From NCBI GenBank assembly GCA_016650115.1, contig JAENWI010000014.1, positions 1-16,947 on the forward strand: a stretch of DNA of 16,947 bases. Reading direction: 5' to 3'. This document shows positions 6,765 through 14,416 of the stretch, piece after piece. Every line of letters starts with the position of its first letter. The stretch's first letter is position 1. Under the pieces are notes generated by a model, which searched no databases, was not told where the DNA came from, and saw only the letters and a program-made list of their open reading frames with translations. The position numbers and the translations under genes were made by a program. This DNA comes from Peptostreptococcaceae bacterium (GTDB lineage: Bacteria > Bacillota > Clostridia > Peptostreptococcales > Anaerovoracaceae).

Positions 6765-7928
6765 TTATTTTAAAATCCTAACCGATATAATGCCATCCAT
6801 AGTAAGCTTGGATAATAAATCCGACTCGTCAAGATCAGATTCAACATCTATTAACGTGTAGGCAAAATCACCTTTACTTCTGTTTATAAAATCTTTAATA
6901 TTAATATTTAATTCGGAAAGCATTCCCGTTATTTTACCTATAACGCCAGGAATGTTTTTGTTTATAATGCAAATTCTTTGAAAATTACCAGTTATAAAAG
7001 TTCCCAAAGAGGCTTCAGGATAATTTACAGAATTAGTTATATTTCCGTTTTCAAGATAATCCATAATTTCTTGTGCAGCCATTGCAGCACAGTTATCTTC
7101 AGCTTCTTCAGTGGAAGCACCTAAATGAGGTATTGCAATAATATTTTCCTGATTGATTAAAAGATCATTTGGGAAATCCGTTACGTATCTTCCCAATTTC
7201 CCTGAAGCGACAGCGTCAAGCAGATCATTGTCATTAACCAGATTGTCTCTTGAAAAATTTAGCAAAACTGCGCCATCTTTCATTTGATTAAAACGTTCCT
7301 TATTCAGCATCCCATTCGTTTCATCCAGAGAAGGAACATGAATGGTAACATAGTCGCATTTCGGTAATAACACGTCAAGACTTTTAATGATATTTACGGT
7401 ATTTGACAATTCGTGGGCGGCTTTCCAGGTTATAAATGGATCATATCCTAAAACATTCATTCCTAATGCTTCTGCTGAGTTGGCAACCGCTACCCCTATG
7501 GCCCCAAGACCTATGATGCCTAATGTTTTCCCTTTAATTTCCGTACCTGCAAACTGTCCTTTCCCTTTTTCGACGCATTTGCTGACGTCATCAGTCAGGG
7601 TGCATGCCCAATTCAAACCGGAGAAAAGGTTTCTTGCTGAAAGCAAAAGCCCTGCAATGACAAGTTCTTTTACTGCATTGGAATTGGCTCCAGGCGTATT
7701 GAACACAACGATGCCTTCCGCAGCACATCTTGCTAAAGGGATGTTGTTTACACCAGCACCTGCCCTTGCAATGGCAAGCAGATTTTCTGAAAAATTCATT
7801 TCAATCATATCCTGGCTTCTGACCATAATTCCAATTGCTTCATCGACCTTGTCAGTAATAGAATATTTATCAGTAAAGCAGTCAAGACCTGCTGGAGATA
7901 TTTTATTCAAAGTTGCTATTTTATACAT
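6765..7928 (-). CDS. serA: D-3-phosphoglycerate dehydrogenase, short ACT-containing form
   Basis: Oxidises 3-phosphoglycerate to 3-phosphohydroxypyruvate with NAD, the first step of serine synthesis. The 387 residues comprise a substrate-binding half (1-~100), a Rossmann domain with LGIIGLGAIGVAVANSAEAL (GxGxxG at 140-145), a closing segment containing VLLNFSRDNLVNDNDLL (Arg227) and IPHLGASTEEAEDN (catalytic His268), and a C-terminal ACT domain (about 318-387) that normally senses serine. The loop that usually carries the catalytic acid reads TDFPNDLLINQEN, with Asp255 as the nearest candidate. The start is preceded by TAGGAGGA. It is transcribed away from serC from a shared symmetric promoter region. 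Confidence 0.95.
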   Translation of the reverse strand: MYKIATLNKISPAGLDCFTDKYSITDKVDEAIGIMVRSQDMIEMNFSENLLAIARAGAGVNNIPLARCAAEGIVVFNTPGANSNAVKELVIAGLLLSARNLFSGLNWACTLTDDVSKCVEKGKGQFAGTEIKGKTLGIIGLGAIGVAVANSAEALGMNVLGYDPFITWKAAHELSNTVNIIKSLDVLLPKCDYVTIHVPSLDETNGMLNKERFNQMKDGAVLLNFSRDNLVNDNDLLDAVASGKLGRYVTDFPNDLLINQENIIAIPHLGASTEEAEDNCAAMAAQEIMDYLENGNITNSVNYPEASLGTFITGNFQRICIINKNIPGVIGKITGMLSELNINIKDFINRSKGDFAYTLIDVESDLDESDLLSKLTMDGIISVRILK

Positions 7929-7969
7929 TTTATCCTCCTACGAATTTGTGGACTAACAAATTATTAACG

Positions 7970-8008
7970 ATTATACCACTTTACTCAAATGTAGTAAAGT
8001 GGTATAAT
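7970..8008. promoter_or_regulatory. Divergent overlapping serA/serC promoters in a perfect 16-bp dyad
   Basis: ATTATACCACTTTACT (7970-7985) and AGTAAAGTGGTATAAT (7993-8008) are exact reverse complements separated by 7 bases. On the plus strand TTTACT (7980-7985), 17 bases and TATAAT (8003-8008) form a sigma-A promoter with an extended TG; it would start serC mRNA near 8015. The minus strand has the mirror image: TTTACT (7998-7993), 17 bases and TATAAT (7975-7970), for serA. The two promoters interlock so that both cannot be fully occupied at once. The dyad is upstream of both starts, so it acts as DNA rather than as an RNA hairpin. Confidence 0.85.
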
Positions 8009-8044
8009 ACTTACTTAAAGAATTAATTAAAAGGGGTAAATAAT

Positions 8045-9139
8045 ATGAACAAAAAAAATAACAGAGTATTTAACTTTTCAGCAGGGCCATCCATGTTGCC
8101 GCTGGATGTCATGGAAGATATTGCAGCAGAACTTACAGACTATCAGGGTTGTGGACAATCAGTAATGGAAATGAGCCATAGATCGGCTGAGTTTGAAAAA
8201 ATCATAGAAGATGCCGAGAAAAATTTAAGAGAAATAATGAATATACCAGACAATTATAAAGTGATCTATGTTCAAGGTGGAGGGACTCTTCAGTTTGCAA
8301 TGGTCCCACTTAACCTTTTCAAGAGTTCAAAGAAGGCGGATTATATTTTAACTGGTGCCTGGGCAAAAAAAGCAGCGGAGGAAGCAAAAAAATTCGGAGA
8401 TGTCAAAATAACTGCATCTTCAGAATTAGATAATTTCGTTTATATTCCTCAGGTAATGAAAGAGGAATTCAGGTCGGATGCCGACTATGTGCACATTACT
8501 TTGAACAATACCATTTATGGAACAAAATTTCCTTACATACCTGAAACAGGAGATATCCCGCTGGTTGCAGACATGTCATCCTGTATTTTATCTGAGGAAA
8601 TCGATGTAACAAAATTTGGGATTATTTATGCTGGTGCCCAAAAAAATATTGGGCCTGCAGGAGTGACGATTGTTATTATCAGAGAAGATCTGCTGGGAAA
8701 CGCGCCAAAAGAAATCCCAACCTATCTTGATTACAAAATACATGCAGATAACGGTTCTATGTATAATACCCCTCCATGTTTTGGAATTTATGTTGCTGGT
8801 GAAGTTTTTAAAAAAATCAAAGCAACAGGCGGAGTCAGAGCTTTGGAAAAAATAAACAAGGAAAAAGCTAAAATGCTTTATGACTATATTGATCAAAGCA
8901 GCTTATACAGTTGCCCGGTTGCTGAAAGGGACCGTTCATTGATGAACGTTGTTTTTATTACGGGTGACAAAGACCTCGATAAGAAATTTACAGCAGAATC
9001 AAAATCAGCGGGATTAATCAATTTAGCAGGGCACAGATCGATAGGAGGCATGAGAGCCAGTATATATAATGCGATGCCAAAGGAAGGCGTTGAAAAATTA
9101 ATGGACTTTATGAAGAACTTTGAGACGGAAAACAAATAG
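8045..9139 (+). CDS. serC: Phosphoserine aminotransferase
   Basis: PLP enzyme that converts 3-phosphohydroxypyruvate and glutamate to phosphoserine, the second step of serine synthesis. It has the usual length at 364 residues. The N-terminus VFNFSAGPSMLPLDVMEDIA and the GQSVMEMSHRSAEF segment are typical of SerC. YVQGGGTLQFAMVPLNL binds the cofactor phosphate, and IIYAGAQKNIGPAG places the Schiff-base lysine at Lys200. The C-terminal HRSIGGMRASIYNAMP completes the family pattern. AGGGGT lies about 8 bases before the ATG. It is the first gene of a probable serC-apgM-dacF-uvrC transcript driven by the dyad promoter at 7970-8008. Confidence 0.97.
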   Translation: MNKKNNRVFNFSAGPSMLPLDVMEDIAAELTDYQGCGQSVMEMSHRSAEFEKIIEDAEKNLREIMNIPDNYKVIYVQGGGTLQFAMVPLNLFKSSKKADYILTGAWAKKAAEEAKKFGDVKITASSELDNFVYIPQVMKEEFRSDADYVHITLNNTIYGTKFPYIPETGDIPLVADMSSCILSEEIDVTKFGIIYAGAQKNIGPAGVTIVIIREDLLGNAPKEIPTYLDYKIHADNGSMYNTPPCFGIYVAGEVFKKIKATGGVRALEKINKEKAKMLYDYIDQSSLYSCPVAERDRSLMNVVFITGDKDLDKKFTAESKSAGLINLAGHRSIGGMRASIYNAMPKEGVEKLMDFMKNFETENK

Positions 9140-9152
9140 GAGAATAGCAGAA

Positions 9153-10364
9153 ATGAGATATTTAATAGTTGTTCCTGACGGTGCGGGAGATGAACCAATA
9201 GCAAAACTCGAAGGCAGAACCCCGCTACAGACGGCGAATATGCCTTGCGCAAATGGACTTGCCAAGCTGGGACTCGTCGGGATGGTAAAAACGATTCCTG
9301 AAGGAATCGCGCCAGGCAGTGATGCTGCAAATCTTTCTGTGATGGGGTATGACCCGGCGAAATTTCTGACTGGAAGATCTCCGTTAGAGGCGGCCAGTAT
9401 TGGAATAGAAATGCTTGATACGGATGTTGCCTTCAGGGTCAACTTGATTACCTTAACAGGTGATGGAGAGTATGAAGACATGAGAATTACTGATCACAGT
9501 TCAGGAGACATTTCAACGGAAGAGGCAGACCGGTTAATAAAGGCTGTACAGGATAAATTCGGGAATGAAAAGATAAAGTTTTATACGGGTGTCAGCTACA
9601 GACACTGTATGATTGTTAAAGATGGGGAAACCAGTTATGATCTTACTCCGCCTCACGATGTCCTAACCAGAAGAGCGGGGGATTATTTGCCAAAGGGAGA
9701 AGGATCTGAATTTATTACTCGAATGATGAAGGAAAGCTATGAGCTACTGAAAAATCATCCGGTAAATATTGAAAGAATGAACAAGGGGTTAAACCCGGCA
9801 AATACTATTTGGATATGGGGCCAAGGCAAAAAGCCGGCACTTACATCTTTTTATGATAAATATAAAATAAGAGGTACGGCTATTTCTGCAGTGGACTTAA
9901 TAAAGGGAATTGCACTTTGCGCTGGTTTGAATTCAGTTGATGTGGCTGGAGCTACGGGTACTCTGCACACAAATTTTGAAGGGAAAACGAAGGCCGCCAT
10001 AAATGAGTTTGAAGCTGGAAAAGATTTTGTCTATCTGCACCTTGAGGCACCGGATGAGTGCTCTCATCAGGGAGACTTAGATGGAAAAATTAAATCTTTG
10101 GAAATAATAGATGAAAAGGTCATAAAACCTCTTGTGGAATATTTCAGATCAATTGATGAAGATTTTAGAGTTTTAATTGTCCCTGACCATAGAACACCGC
10201 TAGCATTAAGGACTCATACTTCAGATCCAGTGCCCTTTGTGCTTTACAACAGTAAGGGCCAGGGCATTGTAAATCAGGCGAATTCTTTTGATGAAGTTTC
10301 AGGAGCGAAAGGAATGTATTTTGACAGCGGATTTTCTTTGGCAAATTACTTTTTTGCCAGGTAG
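9153..10364 (+). CDS. Cofactor-independent phosphoglycerate mutase-like enzyme (apgM family; possible homoserine kinase)
   Basis: 403 residues of the archaeal-type phosphoglycerate mutase branch of the alkaline phosphatase superfamily. Visible motifs: VVPDGAGDEP (metal-binding Asp9 and Asp13), EGIAPGSDAANLSVMGYDP with the catalytic Ser at 56, HLEAPDECSHQGDLDGK, and VPDHRTPLALRTHTSDPVPF (metal-binding His/Asp set). The start at 9153 has AGGAGA nine bases upstream and a conserved N-terminus; an in-frame ATG at 9120 would overlap serC and add a basic, non-conserved leader. One subfamily of these proteins (TIGR02535, from memory) is proposed to be homoserine kinase. Position next to serC points to amino acid synthesis, so mutase, homoserine kinase and phosphoserine-related activity all remain open. 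Family call firm, reaction uncertain. Confidence 0.85.
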   Translation: MRYLIVVPDGAGDEPIAKLEGRTPLQTANMPCANGLAKLGLVGMVKTIPEGIAPGSDAANLSVMGYDPAKFLTGRSPLEAASIGIEMLDTDVAFRVNLITLTGDGEYEDMRITDHSSGDISTEEADRLIKAVQDKFGNEKIKFYTGVSYRHCMIVKDGETSYDLTPPHDVLTRRAGDYLPKGEGSEFITRMMKESYELLKNHPVNIERMNKGLNPANTIWIWGQGKKPALTSFYDKYKIRGTAISAVDLIKGIALCAGLNSVDVAGATGTLHTNFEGKTKAAINEFEAGKDFVYLHLEAPDECSHQGDLDGKIKSLEIIDEKVIKPLVEYFRSIDEDFRVLIVPDHRTPLALRTHTSDPVPFVLYNSKGQGIVNQANSFDEVSGAKGMYFDSGFSLANYFFAR

Positions 10365-10399
10365 AAAACAGATTCATATATAATAAAAAAAGGGAAAAA

Positions 10400-11737
10400 A
10401 TGAAAAAAATAATATACTTAATAATATTGGCATTGGTAATTTCATGTGTGCCAAACAGTTATGCATATGCATTAACGAGTACACCACAGATTACTGCGGA
10501 AGCAGGAGTCGTAATCGATGCAAATACTGGATTGGTACTGTTTGACAAGAACAAGGATGAAAAACTTGAACCTGCCAGCATAACAAAGGTAATGACAGCA
10601 CTTTTAGCACTTGAAAATTTAGATATGAATAAGACGGTAATTATCGACAAGGAGGCTTCTTTTACAGAAGGCAGCCGAATTTATCTTCTGGAAGGTGAAG
10701 AAGTCACTGTACAGGATTTAATGTATGCGTTGCTTTTGGAATCTGCTAATGACTCGGCCGTTGCAATTGCCAAAGAAGTGTCAGGCTCTGTAGATGAATT
10801 CGCAAAGCTGATGAATCAGAGAGCTAAAGAGATAGGAGCAAATAATACAAATTTTGTGAATCCCCATGGACTCCATGCTGAAGGACATGTTACCACCGCT
10901 TATGATATGGCTTTAATTGCACAAGAAGCTATGAGAAATCAAGACTTCAGAAAATTCATTCTCACTTATAGGCATGTCATCGAAGCAACGAATAAGCAGC
11001 CAACCAGGTATTTATATAATACCAACAGGCTGATTTATGATGAAATAACGAATGTTGACGCAAATGGAATTTTAAGACCAGCGAAGTATGACGGCGTTAC
11101 CGGAATCAAAACAGGATATACTCCTGAAGCTGGAGGATGCCTTGTTTCCGGGGCTGAAAGAGATGGCAGCGAGTTTATTGCGGTAGTTTTAAAATCAACA
11201 GATTTGGGGAGATTTGGAGACGGTATCACACTGTTGGATTTTGCTTTTACCAATTATAAGTCGGTTACCGCCATCAAAGATGGAACTGATATGGGGACGA
11301 TTAAGGTGAAAAACGGGGAGAAAAATAAGGTTTCATTAGTAACTGATCGGAACGGAGGCATAACTTTGCCAAAAGAAGCCTCTGAAGATATTGTGAATAA
11401 AAAAATTGTAATCCCAAAAAGTATAAAGGCGCCCATAAAAAAAGGACAGCAAATAGGAGTTGTGGAAATATATGAAGGAGATGTCCTCAGGGATAAGGTG
11501 CCAATTGTAGCAACTGAATCCATTGGGAAAGGAACGTTTTTGTCTGTTTTTGGCATAGAAGACGAAATAGCTTTTAAAATCATTCTGGCACTGAAAATAA
11601 TCGGCGGGATTTTTGGGGTGCTGGTTTTACTGATAGTTGTATATATTCTGTATAAAAAAAATCAAATAAAAAAGAGACGGGCAAAACGGAAACAACAAAT
11701 GAGCAAAATGGCAAGGGAAAGACATGTTCGACATTAA
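10400..11737 (+). CDS. dacF: Serine-type D-Ala-D-Ala carboxypeptidase (DacF-like, class A low-molecular-weight PBP)
   Basis: Removes the terminal D-Ala of peptidoglycan stem peptides outside the membrane. 445 residues: signal peptide (1-24, likely cut after AYA), then a peptidase S11 domain with all three catalytic motifs, SITK (Ser60-Lys63), SAN (115-117) and KTG (237-239). A C-terminal PBP5-like beta domain follows. A hydrophobic segment near residues 390-415 and a very basic tail (KKRRAKRKQQ) suggest membrane anchoring by a helix rather than the usual amphipathic helix. AGGG lies five bases before the ATG. It begins 35 bases after the apgM-like gene and overlaps uvrC by 14 bases. The dacF symbol is by family resemblance; dacB is an alternative name. 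Confidence 0.9.
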   Translation: MKKIIYLIILALVISCVPNSYAYALTSTPQITAEAGVVIDANTGLVLFDKNKDEKLEPASITKVMTALLALENLDMNKTVIIDKEASFTEGSRIYLLEGEEVTVQDLMYALLLESANDSAVAIAKEVSGSVDEFAKLMNQRAKEIGANNTNFVNPHGLHAEGHVTTAYDMALIAQEAMRNQDFRKFILTYRHVIEATNKQPTRYLYNTNRLIYDEITNVDANGILRPAKYDGVTGIKTGYTPEAGGCLVSGAERDGSEFIAVVLKSTDLGRFGDGITLLDFAFTNYKSVTAIKDGTDMGTIKVKNGEKNKVSLVTDRNGGITLPKEASEDIVNKKIVIPKSIKAPIKKGQQIGVVEIYEGDVLRDKVPIVATESIGKGTFLSVFGIEDEIAFKIILALKIIGGIFGVLVLLIVVYILYKKNQIKKRRAKRKQQMSKMARERHVRH

Positions 11738-13631
11738 AGAAAATCTAAAAGAGCTCCCGGATAAACCGGGAGTTTATATGCATAAAGATAAACTGGGGCA
11801 AGTTATTTATGTGGGGAAAGCATCTTCATTAAAAAATAGAGTGCGCCAGTATTTTCAATCTTCAAAAAATATGGATGCCAAGGTCAGAGCAATGGTTTCT
11901 CATATTGAGGAATTTGAATACATTACAACGGCAACAGAAATGGAAGCATTAATACTGGAATGCACCTTGATTAAAAAATATATGCCGAAGTATAATGTAC
12001 TGCTGCGGGACGACAAAACTTATCCTTACATAAAAATAACCATGTTTGAGGAATTCCCACGCCTTATGAAAACAAGAATAATAGAAAAGGATGGGGGAAA
12101 GTATTTTGGACCTTACACAGATGTTTCATCGGTGAATCAAATCATTGAGCTGTTGAACAGCATTCTGAAACTAAAAAGGTGCTCCAATAAAACTTTTGCC
12201 GAAGGGTTTAAACCTTGCCTCAACTTTCATATCAATCAATGTAAAGGAGTTTGCATCGGAAACATCAGCAGGGAGGAATACAGAAAAAATATTTATGAAG
12301 CAATTAATTTTTTGAATGGTAAAAGCAAGCCGCTGACAGATTATTTGAAATTGAAAATGAAGGAAGAGGCTGACAGACTTCATTACGAGAGTGCAGCAGA
12401 ATGCAGGGATTACATCAGTGCCATAAACAGTTTGAATCAAAAACAGAATGTGGTGATTCTCGGGGCAAAAGATATGGATGTAATAACCATTTTAAAAGGT
12501 GAAAATGAGTATTACGCCGTACTATTTCTTGTGAGAGATGGCAAACTTTCGGGCAGAGAAACTTATCACCTTCAAACCAGTGCTGAAGATGAACCGTGTG
12601 AAATGACCCGGGCGTTTATTGAACAGTATTACTCAGAGATTTCTCAAATTCCTAATGAAATACTTGTTCAATATGAAATTGAAGACAAACCTCTGGTTGA
12701 AGAATTTCTGACAACAATATCCGGTAAAAGAATCAAAATCACATTGCCGGTTCGTGGTGAAAAAAAGGCTATGCTTGAGCTGGTGAAAAAGGATGCTATT
12801 GAAATGGCTAAAAGCATCGATGCAAAGGCAATTAATCAAAGAGAGAGGGAAATTTCGATTAGAAAAGAAATGGAGGGATTGATTAATGAGTATGATGATT
12901 TTAATATCGGTAGCAGCGATCATCATAATAGCAGTTGTGTTGGTGACAGTGTTGAAATAGGAGAAAACTATCGAATTGAGGCATATGATATATCCAACAT
13001 TAATGGTGTGGATTCTGTGGGAGCAATGGTGGTCTTTGAGGGAACCAAGGCGGTAAAAAAAGATTACAGGCGTTTTAAAATAAGAACAGTTGAGGGCCCA
13101 AATGATTATGGAAGCCTTCAGGAAGTAATATACAGAAGATTTAACAGGGCGATTGCGGGAGACCCCGGGTTTTCTAAAATTCCAGACATCCTTTTCATTG
13201 ACGGAGGAATCGGACAGGTTTCGGTAGTTCTTAAAATGCTGAACGCAATGAATATTAAAATTCCTGTATTTGGAATGGCAAAGGATGAAAGTCATCGAAC
13301 AAGAGGATTGGTTTATTTGACCGATTTGGATTCCGGTGAAAGCAACCGCGAAATTTCATTGAAGGAGAAGCCGCTGCTTTTTAAATATGTAGGGACGATA
13401 CAGGAAGAGGTCCACCGGTTTGCGATAGATTATCACAGGGGTCTTCGGGGCAAAAGACTTGAGATTTCAGTTCTCGATGAAATAGAGGGTATTGGGAAGG
13501 TGAAAAGAAACCTTCTGCTGGCTCATTTTGGCAGTATTGAAGCGATAAAAAGCGCAAAAACAGATAAACTTGAACAGATGAAGGGAATCAGTAAAAAAGA
13601 AGCAGAAAACATATACAAATTTTTTCATTGA
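11724..13631 (+). CDS. uvrC: Excinuclease ABC subunit C
   Basis: Makes both incisions in UvrABC nucleotide excision repair. The 635 residues hold, in order: a GIY-YIG nuclease domain for the 3' cut (about 13-95; PGVYMHKDKLGQVIYVGKAS), a UVR motif that contacts UvrB (about 203-238), the RNase H-like domain for the 5' cut (YDISNINGVDSVGAMVVFEG with Asp near 422, and ILFIDGGIGQV), and a helix-hairpin-helix pair at the C-terminus (about 586-635; EIEGIGKVKRNLLLAHFGS). The start codon lies inside the 3' end of dacF, which supplies AAGGGAAA as the ribosome binding site, so translation is probably coupled. The domains are complete. Confidence 0.98.
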   Translation: MFDIKENLKELPDKPGVYMHKDKLGQVIYVGKASSLKNRVRQYFQSSKNMDAKVRAMVSHIEEFEYITTATEMEALILECTLIKKYMPKYNVLLRDDKTYPYIKITMFEEFPRLMKTRIIEKDGGKYFGPYTDVSSVNQIIELLNSILKLKRCSNKTFAEGFKPCLNFHINQCKGVCIGNISREEYRKNIYEAINFLNGKSKPLTDYLKLKMKEEADRLHYESAAECRDYISAINSLNQKQNVVILGAKDMDVITILKGENEYYAVLFLVRDGKLSGRETYHLQTSAEDEPCEMTRAFIEQYYSEISQIPNEILVQYEIEDKPLVEEFLTTISGKRIKITLPVRGEKKAMLELVKKDAIEMAKSIDAKAINQREREISIRKEMEGLINEYDDFNIGSSDHHNSSCVGDSVEIGENYRIEAYDISNINGVDSVGAMVVFEGTKAVKKDYRRFKIRTVEGPNDYGSLQEVIYRRFNRAIAGDPGFSKIPDILFIDGGIGQVSVVLKMLNAMNIKIPVFGMAKDESHRTRGLVYLTDLDSGESNREISLKEKPLLFKYVGTIQEEVHRFAIDYHRGLRGKRLEISVLDEIEGIGKVKRNLLLAHFGSIEAIKSAKTDKLEQMKGISKKEAENIYKFFH

Positions 13632-13656
13632 TATAGGTTAGAATAAATGTTATAGT
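13628..13656 (+). promoter_or_regulatory. Promoter of the DUF1292 gene
   Basis: TTGATA (13628-13633), 17 bases and TATAGT (13651-13656) form a near-consensus sigma-A promoter overlapping the uvrC stop codon. It would start mRNA near 13663, about 33 bases before the gene start, so this small gene can be transcribed apart from uvrC. Confidence 0.55.
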
Positions 13657-13695
13657 ATAAGTTACAATAAGTAAAACAAAATGGAGGTGAATTAA

Positions 13696-14025
13696 ATGAC
13701 AGAAAAAGAAGCATGCGATACTGGTAATTATGATGACATACTGGAATGCGTATCAGAAGAAGAAATAGAAGAAGGTGAAACGGATTTCATAACTTTGGAA
13801 TTCGACGATGGCGTTGAAGTAGAATGTGAAATCATGGGTGTTTTTGATTGCGAAGGAAAAGAGTATATTGCTTTAATACCAGGAGATGGAACAGACGATG
13901 TTTACCTTTACGGTTATAAAGAAGTGGGCGAAGATGAATTCGAATTAGTTGATATCGACGATGATAAAGAGTTCGAAAAGGTTGCCAGTGAATTTGAAAA
14001 AATTTCAGTAGATGAAGAAGAGTAA
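13696..14025 (+). CDS. DUF1292 domain protein
   Basis: A 109-residue, very acidic soluble protein of unknown function. The core FITLEFDDGVEVECEIMGVF, DCEGKEYIALIP and DDVYLYGYKEV is the DUF1292 (YrzB-like) pattern, common in Firmicutes as a small acidic protein. The N-terminal ~25 residues and the C-terminal tail (DKEFEKVASEFEKI) are rich in Glu and Asp. It has a strong ribosome binding site (TGGAGGTGA, seven bases before the ATG), its own promoter and a strong terminator behind it, so it is probably a well-expressed single-gene unit. I infer no function. Confidence 0.88.
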   Translation: MTEKEACDTGNYDDILECVSEEEIEEGETDFITLEFDDGVEVECEIMGVFDCEGKEYIALIPGDGTDDVYLYGYKEVGEDEFELVDIDDDKEFEKVASEFEKISVDEEE

Positions 14026-14063
14026 TATTCAACCATAAATATCAAAAAATGCTAATAAACATT

Positions 14064-14104
14064 AAAACATGCCTTGCTGTCAAGAAGCAAGGCATGTTTT
14101 TTTT
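14064..14104 (+). terminator. Strong intrinsic terminator after the DUF1292 gene
   Basis: AAAACATGCCTTGCT (14064-14078) and AGCAAGGCATGTTTT (14086-14100) form a perfect 15-bp stem with a 7-base loop, followed by an uninterrupted T-run to 14104. The A-run on the left makes it potentially bidirectional, so it may also end the minus-strand small gene at 14135-14296. Confidence 0.93.
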
Positions 14105-14134
14105 GCTTGGATATTCTCTGTAAAAACAGTAATT

Positions 14135-14296
14135 TTAGCGTTTTGAATTCCTGATAAAAGCTATGCCTGAAATAGCACAAACGATCATCCCCGAAATAAA
14201 GTATGATTCCATTTCCTTTGTAAGAAGGTTAACTAAAAAATATACGGAACCCAATAAAAAAACAATGCCAACGGTCAATTTTGATTTATCTCTCAT
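14135..14296 (-). CDS. Small two-helix membrane protein, unrecognised
   Basis: 53 residues, MRDKSKLTVGIVFLLGSVYF to the end FIRNSKR. Two hydrophobic segments (about residues 7-25 and 31-48) are separated by a short polar turn (TKEMES), and both ends are basic, suggesting a helical hairpin with both termini in the cytoplasm. The start at 14296 is supported by GGAGGT five bases upstream. An in-frame ATG at 14368 would precede the transcription start and is rejected. A perfect-consensus promoter lies upstream and a bidirectional-type terminator downstream, so it appears to be a real, expressed gene. I recognise no family. Confidence 0.72.
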   Translation of the reverse strand: MRDKSKLTVGIVFLLGSVYFLVNLLTKEMESYFISGMIVCAISGIAFIRNSKR

Positions 14297-14306
14297 CGTT
14301 ACCTCC

Positions 14307-14333
14307 AAAAAACCAGACCATAATTGGTTTGGT
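14307..14333 (-). promoter_or_regulatory. Hairpin plus T-run in the leader of the small membrane protein gene
   Basis: In the minus-strand RNA, ACCAAACC (14333-14326) pairs with GGTCTGGT (14319-14312) with one A-C mismatch and a 6-base loop. A T-run (14311-14307) and then GGAGGT follow. The hairpin would sit at the very 5' end of the mRNA. It could protect the RNA or act as a weak attenuator; the role is inference. Confidence 0.35.
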
Positions 14334-14339
14334 TCCTTT

Positions 14340-14368
14340 ATTATAAAAGTAATTGTAATTTTTGTCAA
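14340..14368 (-). promoter_or_regulatory. Perfect-consensus sigma-A promoter for the small membrane protein gene
   Basis: Read on the minus strand, TTGACA (14368-14363), 17 bases and TATAAT (14345-14340) match the consensus at all twelve positions. Transcription would start near 14333, 37 bases before the start codon. The -35 region lies about 50 bases from the divergent dehydrogenase start, whose own promoter (perhaps TATTAT at 14381-14386 with a poor -35) must overlap it. Confidence 0.88.
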
Positions 14369-14416
14369 ACTAGAGTAAAGTATTATCTGTATGTGAGATA
14401 TAAATGGAGGAATAAA

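Noticed and set aside
7387..7956. A 189-codon plus-strand reading frame opposite serA
   Set aside because: It is antisense to a clearly conserved gene, covers the shared promoter region poorly, and has no family resemblance.
10354..10384. A promoter (TTGCCA, 19 bases, TATAAT) just ahead of dacF
   Set aside because: Spacing is too long and the expected start would fall at or beyond the ribosome binding site.
11754..11772. GC-rich hairpin CTCCCGG-ATAAA-CCGGGAG just after the uvrC start
   Set aside because: The bases encode the conserved LPDKPGVY segment of UvrC, so protein constraint is a sufficient explanation, although a role in translation is not excluded.
12633..13295. A 220-codon minus-strand reading frame opposite uvrC
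   Set aside because: Its composition is that of the complement of a conserved gene, with no convincing start site or protein motif.
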